A stretch of DNA of 64,000 bases from Belnapia rosea (lineage in GTDB: Bacteria > Pseudomonadota > Alphaproteobacteria > Acetobacterales > Acetobacteraceae). The notes under the pieces are model-generated. The model saw only the letters and a program-made list of their open reading frames with translations, ran no database searches and was not told the DNA's origin. The stretch is from contig NZ_FMZX01000013.1 in the NCBI RefSeq assembly GCF_900101615.1, forward strand, positions 71,468 through 135,467, given 5' to 3'. Shown one piece after another: positions 1-8,081 of this stretch; the first letter of the stretch is position 1; each line of letters begins with the position of its first letter. Made by a program: the position numbers and the translations under genes.

Positions 1-1
1 C

Positions 2-206
2 CGGATCGAAGGTCGGGAGGGCGTCGATCTGTTCCGCTTCGGCGTCGGCCTCAGCGGCTACCTCTACCCGCATCTCTGCCAGGCCCCGGCTCCCTTCCTG
101 GGTAACGCGGCCTTACCGGAGGCTTCACCCTGCGGCAGGGCCGCTCGGCGAGATCGAGCTCGCCGGCACCTACCAGCTGACTGCCGCGGATTTCATCCTG
201 GCCTGA
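2..206 (+). pseudogene. Truncated, frameshifted C-terminus of an RTX (haemolysin-type) protein
   Basis: The left edge cuts this gene. Reading from base 2, one frame gives GVDLFRFGVGLSG followed by a proline-rich stretch and FLGNAA. The reading then has to move to another frame near base 114 (TGGFTLRQGR) and to a third near base 148 to give GEIELAGTYQLTAADFILA and a TGA at 204-206. The ending LTAADFIL is typical of the C-terminal tails of calcium-binding RTX proteins secreted by type I systems. Two frame changes within 40 bases suggest a decayed gene, although sequencing error is possible. No intact RTX repeats remain inside the window. The stop lies 4 bases before the stop codon of the convergent TctC gene. 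Confidence 0.5.
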
Positions 207-209
207 GGT

Positions 210-1193
210 TCAATCCATCCGGAGGCCAAGCTTGCGGATGACGGCGCTCTCTTCGGCGTAGAGCTTCTGGGCGAAGGCTGCGTAGTCTTCGCTGTTCATG
301 TAGCGCAGCGGCATGTCGAAGCGGTCGAGTGTCTCGACATGCTTGGGGTCGAACAGCGCCTCCTTGAAGGCGTCGTGCAGGACGCGCACCACGCCGGGGT
401 CCATCCCCTTCGGCCCGCCGATGCCGAAGGGGCTGTCGGCGACGATATCGATGCCGACCTCGCGCAGCGTCGGCACATTGGGAAAGCGCTTGGCACGCTC
501 CGCCGTCCAGACCACCAGCAGCCGCAGCTTGCCCTCCTGCACCAGCGGCGCCCAGCCGGTGCTGTCGGTATTCGCCATGGTCTGGCCGGAAAGCACGGCC
601 TGGGTGTTGTCGGCGCCACCGCGGAAGGGCACGTGCAGCCATTCGATGCCGAGCATCTCGCCGATGCGCTCCATCGTGATGTGCAGCGTGCTGCCGACGC
701 CGGGCGTGCCATAGGTGACCTTGCCAGGGTTGGCCTTGGCATAGGCGACGAACTCGCCCCATGTCTGCCAGGGCTGGTCGGCGCGGACAACGACGCCGAA
801 GACATAGCCGGTCAGGTGCAGGATCCAGCTGAAATCCTTCATCGGGTCGAAGGTCGCCCGGCGGGACATGGCCGGCAGGCGGAAGATGGTGATCGGCATC
901 TGCCCGACCATGTGACCATCGCCCTTCGCCTCCTGCGACATGGCCAGCGCGCCGAGCGTGCCCGAGGCGCCGGGCTTGTTCTCGACGATGACGGGCTGGC
1001 CGAGCTTCTGGCTGGCCAGGTCGCTGAGCACGCGCAGATGCACATCGGAGGAGCCGCCGGGCAACCAGGGCACCAGCATGCGGATGGGCCGGTTGGGGAA
1101 GCCGGTCTGGGCGATGGCCGGGGCGGCCAGCGAGGGAAGCCCGGCGGAGAGCCCGGTCACAAGGGCGGCACGGCGGCTCAGGCGGATGGTCAT
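210..1193 (-). CDS. TctC/Bug-family periplasmic substrate-binding protein
   Basis: A 327-residue member of the tripartite tricarboxylate receptor (Bug) family, which binds small carboxylates in the periplasm. The N-terminus has a twin-arginine-like stretch (RLSRRAALVTG) and a hydrophobic segment ending APAIAQ, so export with cleavage near residue 29 is likely. The mature part opens with FPNRPIRMLVPWLPGGSSD, the usual first strand and ligand-loop region, followed by QPVIVENKPGASGTLG. It is the last gene of a minus-strand unit (lyase, TctC, TctC) starting near 3695. No tctA/tctB membrane genes are nearby, so it is an orphan receptor as in many Bug expansions. The ligand cannot be named. Confidence 0.9.
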   Translation of the reverse strand: MTIRLSRRAALVTGLSAGLPSLAAPAIAQTGFPNRPIRMLVPWLPGGSSDVHLRVLSDLASQKLGQPVIVENKPGASGTLGALAMSQEAKGDGHMVGQMPITIFRLPAMSRRATFDPMKDFSWILHLTGYVFGVVVRADQPWQTWGEFVAYAKANPGKVTYGTPGVGSTLHITMERIGEMLGIEWLHVPFRGGADNTQAVLSGQTMANTDSTGWAPLVQEGKLRLLVVWTAERAKRFPNVPTLREVGIDIVADSPFGIGGPKGMDPGVVRVLHDAFKEALFDPKHVETLDRFDMPLRYMNSEDYAAFAQKLYAEESAVIRKLGLRMD

Positions 1194-1287
1194 GCTTGGA
1201 CAACTCCCGTCAACGGCCTCTCCACGGGCCGCTTCACGGGTGCATGGTCGGGCCTGGCCGCCCGGGGTGCAAGCCGCCCTTCGCGGC

Positions 1288-2289
1288 TCAGTCGGCCTCG
1301 ACCTGCAAGCCTTCCTTCTTCAGCACGGTGCCCCACTTCTCGATCTCGGCCTGCACGAAGGCGCCATACTCCGCCGGGGGGCGGTAATCCGGGACGCCGC
1401 CCAGGGCCGCGAAGCGCGTCCGCGTCTCGGGGCCGTCGAGCAGCACCTTCATCTCGGCATTCAGGGATTGCACCACGGCTGCGGGCGTGCCGGCCGGGAG
1501 GAAGGCGCCGAACCAAGTGTTGACGTCGTAGCCCGCCAGCTCCGGCATGGTCTCGCGGAGGGCGGGCAGTTCCGCCAGCTGGCTGTTGCGGTCGGCGCTG
1601 GTCACCGCCAGGGCACGGACCTTGCCGGAGCGGATATGCTCGACCATCGTCGGCAGGTTGTCGAACATGTACTGCACGTCGTTGGCGATGAGCGAGACCT
1701 GCGCCGGCGAGGAGCCGCGGAAATGCGCGGCGGTGCCCGGGAGGCCGATCAGCTGGTGGAACAGCACGCCGGAGATGTGCACCGACTGGCCGAGGCCCGA
1801 CGTGCCGTAGCTCAGCCGGTCCGGATTCTTGCGCAGATAGGCGACGAATTCCGGCACGCTCCGCACCGGCACTGCGGGATTCACCACGAGGACGTTCGGG
1901 CCCCGGAGCATGCCGGAGATGGGGATCAGGTCGCCCGGCTGGTACTGCATGCCGCGGATCAGCGAGTAGGCGATGGCCTGCGGGCCGATATTGCCGAGCA
2001 GGATGGTATGTCCATCCGGCCGCGACCGCACGACCTCGAGCGTGCCAACCGTGCCGCCGCCGCCCGAGCGGTTGTCGACGACGATGTTCTGGCCCCAGCG
2101 GGATTGCAGATGGCTGGCGAGGAAGCGGGCCATCAGGTCGGTCGTGCCGCCCGGCGCGCCGGGAACGACGATGCGCACCGTCTGGCTGGGCCGCCAGCCC
2201 TCCTGCGCCACGGCCCGGCGCGAGGCCGGCATGGCGGCGACAGACAGGGCGCCGGCGCGCAGCAACAGGCGGCGATTGAGGCTGGTCAT
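1288..2289 (-). CDS. TctC/Bug-family periplasmic substrate-binding protein
   Basis: A 333-residue Bug-family receptor starting MTSLNRRLLLRAG, with a twin-arginine-like signal peptide ending at about RRAVAQ. The mature N-terminus QTVRIVVPGAPGGTTDLMAR carries the family's glycine-rich ligand loop, followed by QNIVVDNRSGGGGTVG. The frame stays open a further 43 codons upstream to 2418, but that stretch overlaps the lyase gene and has no signal-peptide character, so the ATG at 2289 was chosen. It lies 50 bases downstream of the lyase stop and 94 bases upstream of the second TctC gene. Two different receptors in one unit suggest uptake of related carboxylates, possibly the lyase substrate or product (inference). 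Confidence 0.9.
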   Translation of the reverse strand: MTSLNRRLLLRAGALSVAAMPASRRAVAQEGWRPSQTVRIVVPGAPGGTTDLMARFLASHLQSRWGQNIVVDNRSGGGGTVGTLEVVRSRPDGHTILLGNIGPQAIAYSLIRGMQYQPGDLIPISGMLRGPNVLVVNPAVPVRSVPEFVAYLRKNPDRLSYGTSGLGQSVHISGVLFHQLIGLPGTAAHFRGSSPAQVSLIANDVQYMFDNLPTMVEHIRSGKVRALAVTSADRNSQLAELPALRETMPELAGYDVNTWFGAFLPAGTPAAVVQSLNAEMKVLLDGPETRTRFAALGGVPDYRPPAEYGAFVQAEIEKWGTVLKKEGLQVEAD

Positions 2290-2339
2290 GGACGGTTTCC
2301 CCGAATGGCGATGGACGCCTTGTTGGCTATGAGGCCCGC

Positions 2340-3695
2340 TCAGCGGGTGCCGCCGAGCAGGCCGAGCTGGCGGTCGACCATCTCGGGCGCGTGGCCCAGG
2401 TAGTTGGCCGGGTCGCAATGGGTGCGGACCGCCTCGATCCCGCCCAGCGCCTCTACGATGACGGGCACCCCAGCCAGCACATCGGCCAGCGGCCGCCGCT
2501 CCGTCGCGGCGATGCGGCAGGCGTCGTAGACAATGTCATGGGCGTGCTGGCGGCCGAGCTTTGGCGCCGCCGCCATCATCACCGCCTCGGCGACGATGAG
2601 GCCGCCGGTGATCTCGAGATTGGCCCGCATGCGCCCGGCATCGACGATGAGCCCGCTGAGCATGAAGCGCGCCTGGGCCAGCGCGCCGCCGGTCATGATA
2701 AAGCTCTCGGGGATCGCCACCCATTCGGCATGCCAGGGGCCGGTGGCGCGCTCGAAGTCGTGGATCATGCCGTCGAGCATGAGCGCCACATGCTGCCGCA
2801 CCGCCTTCGCCGCCGCCAGCATCAGCTCGGAGGAGATCGGGTTGCGCTTCTGCGGCATGGTCGAGGAGGCGCCGCGCCCCTTCACGAAAGGCTCCGCAAC
2901 CTCGGCGAATTCGGTCGCCATCATCAGCATGACGTCGGTGGCGATCTTGCCGAGGCTGCCGGTGACGAGGCCGAGGAAGGCGACGACCTCCGCCAGCCCG
3001 TCGCGGGCGACATGCCAGGTGGCGGAGGGCTGGCCGAGCCCCAGCACCTGGCAGAAGGCCGCCTGCACGCGGAGCCCGTCCGGCGCGAGGGAGGCGAGCG
3101 TGCCCGCGGCGCCGGCGAGCTGGCCCAGCAGCACGCGCGGCCGCATCTGGTCGAGGCGCTCGATATGCCGCTCGATCATCGAGAGCCAGACGGCGACCTT
3201 GTAGCCGAAGGTCACCGGCAGCGCCTGTTGCAGATGCGTCCGCCCCGCCATGGGCGTTGTGCGATGCCGCCCGGCGAGATCGGCGAGGATGTCGCGCAGC
3301 GCCAGCAGATCGGTCGAGACCAGGGCCAGCGCGTCGCGTATCTGCAGGATGGTGGCGCTGTCCATGATGTCCTGGGTCGTCGCGCCCCAGTGGACATAGC
3401 CGCCGGCAGGCCCGGCGGCCTCGGCCAACTGGTGCACGATGGGCAGGATCGGGTAGCCGACGATCTCGGTCTCGCGGCGCAGCCGGTCGAAATCGACCGT
3501 CATGGCACGCCCCGCCTCGGCGATGGCGGCGGCGGCCTCGGCGGGGATGACGCCGGTCTCCGCCTGGGCCCGGGCCAGCGCCAGCTCGACCTCGACATAG
3601 CGCCCGATCAGCGCCTCGTCGGCGAAGATGGCCCGCATCGCAGCGGTGCCGAACATGTCCCGGAAGATGAGGGATTCAGTGACTGTGCTCGGCAT
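2340..3695 (-). CDS. Fumarase/aspartase-superfamily lyase (PcaB or adenylosuccinate lyase-like)
   Basis: A 451-residue enzyme of the superfamily that includes adenylosuccinate lyase and 3-carboxy-cis,cis-muconate cycloisomerase. The three conserved regions are present: HWGATTQDIMDSA (about 103-115), GRTHLQQALP with a conserved His (about 154), and the signature loop GASSTMPQKRNP (about 275-286) with the catalytic Ser, Lys and Asn. The housekeeping purB gene is normally not in such a context. Transcription with two carboxylate-binding proteins and opposite a GntR regulator points to a catabolic role, for example cycloisomerisation of a carboxymuconate or cleavage of an amino-dicarboxylate adduct. 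The exact substrate is unknown. It is the first gene of its unit and has its own promoter. Confidence 0.85.
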   Translation of the reverse strand: MPSTVTESLIFRDMFGTAAMRAIFADEALIGRYVEVELALARAQAETGVIPAEAAAAIAEAGRAMTVDFDRLRRETEIVGYPILPIVHQLAEAAGPAGGYVHWGATTQDIMDSATILQIRDALALVSTDLLALRDILADLAGRHRTTPMAGRTHLQQALPVTFGYKVAVWLSMIERHIERLDQMRPRVLLGQLAGAAGTLASLAPDGLRVQAAFCQVLGLGQPSATWHVARDGLAEVVAFLGLVTGSLGKIATDVMLMMATEFAEVAEPFVKGRGASSTMPQKRNPISSELMLAAAKAVRQHVALMLDGMIHDFERATGPWHAEWVAIPESFIMTGGALAQARFMLSGLIVDAGRMRANLEITGGLIVAEAVMMAAAPKLGRQHAHDIVYDACRIAATERRPLADVLAGVPVIVEALGGIEAVRTHCDPANYLGHAPEMVDRQLGLLGGTR

Positions 3696-3737
3696 CGATC
3701 CTGGTCCCGCCCTGGCGAAGGCGCATCATCCGCCCCC

Positions 3738-3791
3738 TTAGGTACGGACTTAAAGCCAGACCCGGACTTCCTGTCAATGTTAGGTACGGAC
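3738..3791. repeat. Two direct copies of a 12-bp operator-like sequence
   Basis: TTAGGTACGGAC occurs at 3738-3749 and again, identically, at 3780-3791. The starts are 42 bp apart, about four helical turns. The copies bracket the predicted minus-strand promoter of the lyase gene: one overlaps the edge of the -10 element and the other lies just upstream of the -35. The arrangement suits a dimeric or tetrameric regulator, most likely the GntR protein encoded next door (inference). Confidence 0.55.
3749..3777 (-). promoter_or_regulatory. Sigma70-type promoter for the lyase-TctC-TctC unit
   Basis: Reading the minus strand, a perfect -35 element TTGACA (3777-3772) is followed after exactly 17 bases by TTTAAG (3754-3749), a 4 of 6 match to the -10 consensus. 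The lyase ATG at 3695 lies downstream, leaving a leader of roughly 45 bases. Confidence 0.55.
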
Positions 3792-3800
3792 CTGTCGCCT

Positions 3801-3828
3801 ATGACAACCATTGCCGTCCGACTAGGAT
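3801..3828 (+). promoter_or_regulatory. Candidate promoter of the GntR gene
   Basis: ATGACA (3801-3806, 5 of 6 to the -35 consensus) and TAGGAT (3823-3828, 4 of 6 to the -10) are separated by 16 bases and point toward the regulator gene starting at 3859. The upstream operator copy at 3780-3791 lies about 10 bases before this -35, so one bound regulator could control both directions. Confidence 0.4.
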
Positions 3829-3858
3829 AGCACGGACCATCAGGGGAGAGGGCGGGCA

Positions 3859-4608
3859 TTGCCGACGCGTTGGTCCATCGTGGCGAAGTTGCTGACACAA
3901 CGGATCGCCGAGGGTGCCTACCCGGTCGGGGCCGTGATGCCGAGCGAGGTGGAACTGGCCGGGCATTTCGGCGTGAGCCGCTCGACCGTCCGGGCAGCGC
4001 TCGATGCCCTGCAACGCGCGGGCATGATTTCGCGGCGGCGCAACGCCGGCACGCGCGTCGAATCGTCGCGTCCGCTGCGGGGGCCCGAGAGCTACAACCA
4101 GACCCTCGCCACGGTCGAGGATGTCGCCCAGTACGGTGCCGAGACCGAACGGCGGGTCCAGCAGGTCGACAGCGAGGTCGTGGACGACACGCTCGCCGCG
4201 CTGCTCGGCTGCCCGTCAGGCCAGACCTGGCTTCGGGTGTCTAGCCTGCGCTGCCCACGGGGCGAGGCGGCCACGCCGCTCTGCTGGACGGATGTCTATG
4301 TCGCGCCGACCTTCGCCCCCTTGGTGCGGGAGAAGATCGCGGACTATCCGGGCCTCGTCAGCACCCTGATCGAGGAATTCGCCGGCCACCGCACGGCCGA
4401 GATCCGGCAGAGGATCACCGCGATCGGCGTGCCGCGGCGGCTGGCGGCCGCGCTGCGCGCCAGGCCGGGGGCGAGCGCGCTCGAGATCACGCGGACCTAT
4501 CTCGATGCCAAGGGAAAGCGCTTCCTGCTCAGCCGGAGCATCCACCCGGCCGACCGCTTCGTCTATGAAAGCCGGCTGCGACGGCAGCCGGCCTCGGGCG
4601 GCGTCTGA
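3859..4608 (+). CDS. GntR-family transcriptional regulator (HutC/UTRA type)
   Basis: A 249-residue regulator. Residues 1-70 form a winged helix: EGAYPVGAVMPSEVELAGHF followed by GVSRSTVRAALDALQRAGMI, then a wing with RRRNAGTRV. The rest matches the UTRA effector-binding fold of the HutC subfamily, including a late ITRTYLDAKGKRFLLS stretch. The start is a TTG preceded by GGGGAGAGGGCGGG at suitable distance; no in-frame ATG precedes the helix-turn-helix. It is divergent from the lyase-TctC unit with 163 bases between, and that gap holds both promoters and a duplicated 12-bp site. It therefore probably controls that unit in response to a pathway metabolite. It ends 3 bases before the convergent lptD stop codon. 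Confidence 0.9.
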   Translation: MPTRWSIVAKLLTQRIAEGAYPVGAVMPSEVELAGHFGVSRSTVRAALDALQRAGMISRRRNAGTRVESSRPLRGPESYNQTLATVEDVAQYGAETERRVQQVDSEVVDDTLAALLGCPSGQTWLRVSSLRCPRGEAATPLCWTDVYVAPTFAPLVREKIADYPGLVSTLIEEFAGHRTAEIRQRITAIGVPRRLAAALRARPGASALEITRTYLDAKGKRFLLSRSIHPADRFVYESRLRRQPASGGV

Positions 4609-4611
4609 CGG

Positions 4612-6957
4612 TCAGATCGCGCGGAAGAAGTACTCGCCGAGCGTCTTGAAGCCGAGGCGGAACAGCACGACGGTGTTCGCCGCGTAGAGGGACTGGGTCG
4701 TCGGGTCCTCGGCGAAGCGCTTGATGAAGCGCCCCTCGATGATGAAGCACTCATCCTCGTAGCCGGCCGAGCCCTGCACCAGCACGGCCCGGCCAAGGCC
4801 GAGATCGTACTTCCCGGTCGCCGAGACCCGCCAGTACTGCCCGATCCGGGCGCTGAAGCCGAGGCCCACCTCCTCGCGCGAGCGACTGGGCAACAGATAG
4901 GGCAGCGGCGGCGAGTAGAGGTAGCCGGCCGAGAGCGTCACCCGTCCGAGGCCGAGATTGGCGATGGTGTCGATCATGCGCCGGTCGGTGATGTTCTCGC
5001 CATCCAGGCGGATGCGGCCGACCGTGTCGAACCAGGTGGTGGGCGCGACGCGCAGCCGGGCGACATAATCCGAGGCGCGGCGGTCGAGGCCGGAGCCGGC
5101 ATAGGGGCTCGAGATCTGGTCATCGAGCCGGAAGGAGCGGCCGATCAGCCCCTCCACCTGGCCGCCATTGGGGAAGTCCCAGGCGGCGCGGAGCGCGGCG
5201 TCGACGCGGGTGCCGCCTTCCTGGCGGTCCCGCCCGGTGTAGCGGTTGAGCGAGAAGAGGTTGGCATCGGTGAATTCGAAATCGATGCTGTCCTCGTTCG
5301 GCACCTTGTATTGCGGTCCGACCCGCGGGCCGGTGACGAACTGGACATGCGGCTCGATGGTCTGGCTGCCATAGCGGCCGGCCGAGCGGACGAAGGGCAT
5401 CCGCCAGTCGATCGCGGCGCGGATGTTGCCGAGCGCCTGGCTGCCATTGGCCGCCGGCAGGAAGGTCGGCGGCTCCTGCAGCCCCTGGGCACGGTAGGCC
5501 AGCGCATCGCCCTGCACCTTGAACGTCCACAGCCCGCCGAAGCGGTCCGTCTCCGGCCGTTGCCAGGAGACGCGGCTCGACAGGCGCTGGGTCGAGCTGC
5601 CGATATCGCGGCTGATGCCGAGCAGCCCGGCATCCATGGTCAGGAAGCCGCCGAGATACTTGCCGCGAGGTGCATGCTCGACCACGGCATTCGGCAGTAC
5701 GTAGGGGATCTGCCGCGTGTCGTCGATGCTGCGCAGGCCCTGATAGGCACGGCCATCGATCCGGGCATAGGTCTCGGTGCCCCACAGGCCCTCGACGAAG
5801 GCCTGGCTGGTCAGCACCCGGCGATATTCGTAGCGGAAAGTCCGGAGATACTGCTCGCTGCTGGCACGGTTCAGGTCGAAGCCGGCGCGCCAGTTCTCGT
5901 CGATGGTGAAGCGGCCTTTCAGAAAGATGTGGCCCGCCAGCTCCTCCTTTCCGCCGGTGTCGGTGCCGTTCAGCCCGCCGATCGAGGCGCTGCCGGTGAT
6001 CTCGCCGAAATTGAACAGCTTGCGGTATTCGAGGCCGAGATTCGGATATTGCCGCGTCGAGAGGATGGGGATGACGGTGAGGTCCGAAGTGTCGTCGATC
6101 GCCCAGAAATAGGGGGTTTCGGCGAAGGCGCCGAGGAAGCGGGTATAGCCGAGGGTCGGGAAGAGGAAGCCCGAGGCACGCGGCGCACTCGGATCCGGAT
6201 GCGAGAGATAGGGCGTGTAGAGCACCGGCCAGCCACCGAGGCGGACTGTCGCGTCGCGGTAGGTGATGCGCTGCTCGTTCTTGTCCTGGGTGGCGCGGCG
6301 CGCCTCCACCTGCCAGAGCGGCGGGGCGGTCGGGTCGTCGGCGCAGAGGTCGCAGGAGGAGTAGACGACGCGCGCCAGCTCGTTGATCGTCCCGCCGGTG
6401 CGGCGGGCGCCATTGGCCGCCATCCTCCCATTCGCCGCCAGCAGCGCGCGGACGCCTTCCAGCACGCCGTCGCGGAAGCGGTCCTTCAGCTCCGCCTCGT
6501 CGGCGAACAGAACCTGCCCGTCCGGCTCCAGCAGCTGGACATTGCCGCGCGCGGTGGCGACGCCGGTGTTGCGGTCATAGGTGAACTCGTCGGCGCGCAG
6601 CAGCCGCTCGCCCTGCCAGGCCTCGACCCGGCCGCGGGCGATGACCAGGCCCCGGCCGCGGTCGTACTCGACCTCCTCCGCCGTGAAGGTAACCGGCGCG
6701 TTGCGGTCGACCGGCGCGCTGCCGCCGGCAATGCCGCCGAAGGGCTGGACGGAGGGCGAGGCCGCTCCGATCGGCCGGCCTGCCCCCGGCATCGTCGGCG
6801 GCCGGGACGGGTTGACCTCCATCGGCGTCAGGCTCGGTTGCTCGAGCTGCGCCAGGGCCTGTCCGGCCGGCATCAGCGCAAGGGCCAGGGTGCCGCCGAG
6901 GACCAGGAGGCGGTTCCCGGCGGGGCGCAGCCAGGGGCGCACGGGGCGAGGGCTCAT
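4612..6957 (-). CDS. lptD: LPS-assembly protein LptD
   Basis: A 781-residue outer-membrane beta-barrel that inserts lipopolysaccharide into the outer leaflet. A signal peptide (hydrophobic LLVLGGTLALALMPAGQALA) is followed by a low-complexity linker, then an LptA-like periplasmic domain at about 85-200 with repeated strands such as EEVEYDRGRGLVIARGRVEA. A Cys pair in YSSCDLCADDP comes next, then a long barrel region with alternating aromatic strands ending in FFRAI. The length fits the alphaproteobacterial family. The ATG overlaps the lptG stop by 4 bases, so translation is probably coupled. The usual downstream neighbours surA, pdxA and ksgA are absent here. Confidence 0.95.
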   Translation of the reverse strand: MSPRPVRPWLRPAGNRLLVLGGTLALALMPAGQALAQLEQPSLTPMEVNPSRPPTMPGAGRPIGAASPSVQPFGGIAGGSAPVDRNAPVTFTAEEVEYDRGRGLVIARGRVEAWQGERLLRADEFTYDRNTGVATARGNVQLLEPDGQVLFADEAELKDRFRDGVLEGVRALLAANGRMAANGARRTGGTINELARVVYSSCDLCADDPTAPPLWQVEARRATQDKNEQRITYRDATVRLGGWPVLYTPYLSHPDPSAPRASGFLFPTLGYTRFLGAFAETPYFWAIDDTSDLTVIPILSTRQYPNLGLEYRKLFNFGEITGSASIGGLNGTDTGGKEELAGHIFLKGRFTIDENWRAGFDLNRASSEQYLRTFRYEYRRVLTSQAFVEGLWGTETYARIDGRAYQGLRSIDDTRQIPYVLPNAVVEHAPRGKYLGGFLTMDAGLLGISRDIGSSTQRLSSRVSWQRPETDRFGGLWTFKVQGDALAYRAQGLQEPPTFLPAANGSQALGNIRAAIDWRMPFVRSAGRYGSQTIEPHVQFVTGPRVGPQYKVPNEDSIDFEFTDANLFSLNRYTGRDRQEGGTRVDAALRAAWDFPNGGQVEGLIGRSFRLDDQISSPYAGSGLDRRASDYVARLRVAPTTWFDTVGRIRLDGENITDRRMIDTIANLGLGRVTLSAGYLYSPPLPYLLPSRSREEVGLGFSARIGQYWRVSATGKYDLGLGRAVLVQGSAGYEDECFIIEGRFIKRFAEDPTTQSLYAANTVVLFRLGFKTLGEYFFRAI

Positions 6958-8081
6958 CCATCCTCCAGATGCAGCAGCAGGGCGAGCGCCAGCAGCAGCC
7001 CGGCCATGGTGGGCGCCCAGGCGGCCAGATAGACCGGCAGCGTCCCGGCTTCGCCGAATTCATTGGCGATCTTGTCGAGCACGAAGAGCATGAAGCCGGC
7101 CGCGACGCCGGCGCCGATCATCTGCGCCACGCCGCCACGGCGGGAGGACCGCATGGAGAAGCCGGCGGCGAGCAATGCCATGGCGGCCGCCAGCAGCGGC
7201 AGGGAGAGCAGGCTCTGCAGATGCAGCCGATGGCGCACCGCGGAGAAGCCGGCCGCCTCCAGCACGGCGATGAAGCCCGGCAGCGCCCAGACCGAGAGCG
7301 TATCCGGCGAGGCGAAGCTGTTCTCGATGCGGTCGGGCGTCAGCTCGGTCGGGAAGGCGAGGTCCCGCTTCGGGCCGGCATTGTGGTCGGCATTGAAGGC
7401 TATTGCATCCTCGAGCACCCAGCGGCCCGGCAGCAGCCGCGCCCGGGGCGCCTCGATGCGGGCGAGCGGCCGGTCACTGGCCGAAAGGCGCCAGAGGGAG
7501 ACATCGGTCATGGCGAAGCCCCCCCCTGCCCTCGCCGCCTCGCGGTCGGAGAGCGGCCGGCCGGACAGGATGGCAACGCCCTGCTCCTCGAGCCCCCGAT
7601 CGGCCTGGCGCAGCCAGAGCCGTCCTCCGGCCAGCGCGGTGATCCCCGCGCTGGCCCGGAGATAGGCGTAGTCCAGCCGTTCGGCCCGCGCCAGCAATAC
7701 CGAGGAGAGCGGCGAGACGGCCGCAGTGCCGATCACCCCGAACAGCAGGGCCACCGTCACCGGACCGGACAGGAAGCCCCAGGCCGAGATGCCGGCGGCC
7801 CGCGCCACCACCAGCTCCGAGGAGCGGGTCAGCCGCCAGAAGGCCAGCAACCCGCCGAGCAGGATGGCGAAAGGCAGGATCTGCAGCGCCACGAAGGGCA
7901 GCCGCAGGCCGGCAATGGTCGCCACCAGGGTGAAGCCGGCATCCGGGCGGGTGGCGGCGCGGCGCAGCAGCTCGATGAAGTCGAAGAGGGAGACAAGAAG
8001 CGTCAGCCCGGCCAGCATGGCCAGCGTGGCGCCGAGGAAGCGCCGGGCGACGTAGCGGGTCATGGTCGCCGCGAAGATCAT
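6954..8081 (-). CDS. lptG: LPS export ABC transporter permease LptG
   Basis: A 375-residue inner-membrane protein of the YjgP/YjgQ family. Three transmembrane helices lie at the N-terminus (about 10-110, including PFVALQILPFAILLGGLLAF) and three at the C-terminus, separated by a large periplasmic beta-jellyroll domain that hands lipopolysaccharide to LptC and LptA. It pairs with LptF, encoded just upstream with a 4-base overlap; its own stop overlaps the lptD start. The LptB ATPase, LptC and LptA genes are not in this window. Assignment as LptG rather than LptF rests on its second position in the pair and its C-terminal pattern. Confidence 0.92.
   Translation of the reverse strand: MIFAATMTRYVARRFLGATLAMLAGLTLLVSLFDFIELLRRAATRPDAGFTLVATIAGLRLPFVALQILPFAILLGGLLAFWRLTRSSELVVARAAGISAWGFLSGPVTVALLFGVIGTAAVSPLSSVLLARAERLDYAYLRASAGITALAGGRLWLRQADRGLEEQGVAILSGRPLSDREAARAGGGFAMTDVSLWRLSASDRPLARIEAPRARLLPGRWVLEDAIAFNADHNAGPKRDLAFPTELTPDRIENSFASPDTLSVWALPGFIAVLEAAGFSAVRHRLHLQSLLSLPLLAAAMALLAAGFSMRSSRRGGVAQMIGAGVAAGFMLFVLDKIANEFGEAGTLPVYLAAWAPTMAGLLLALALLLHLEDG

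Noticed and set aside
3809..3839. A third copy of the TTAGGTACGGAC site (CTAGGATAGCACGGAC)
   Set aside because: It has an insertion and mismatches and overlaps the candidate -10 element of the GntR gene, so the resemblance is too loose.
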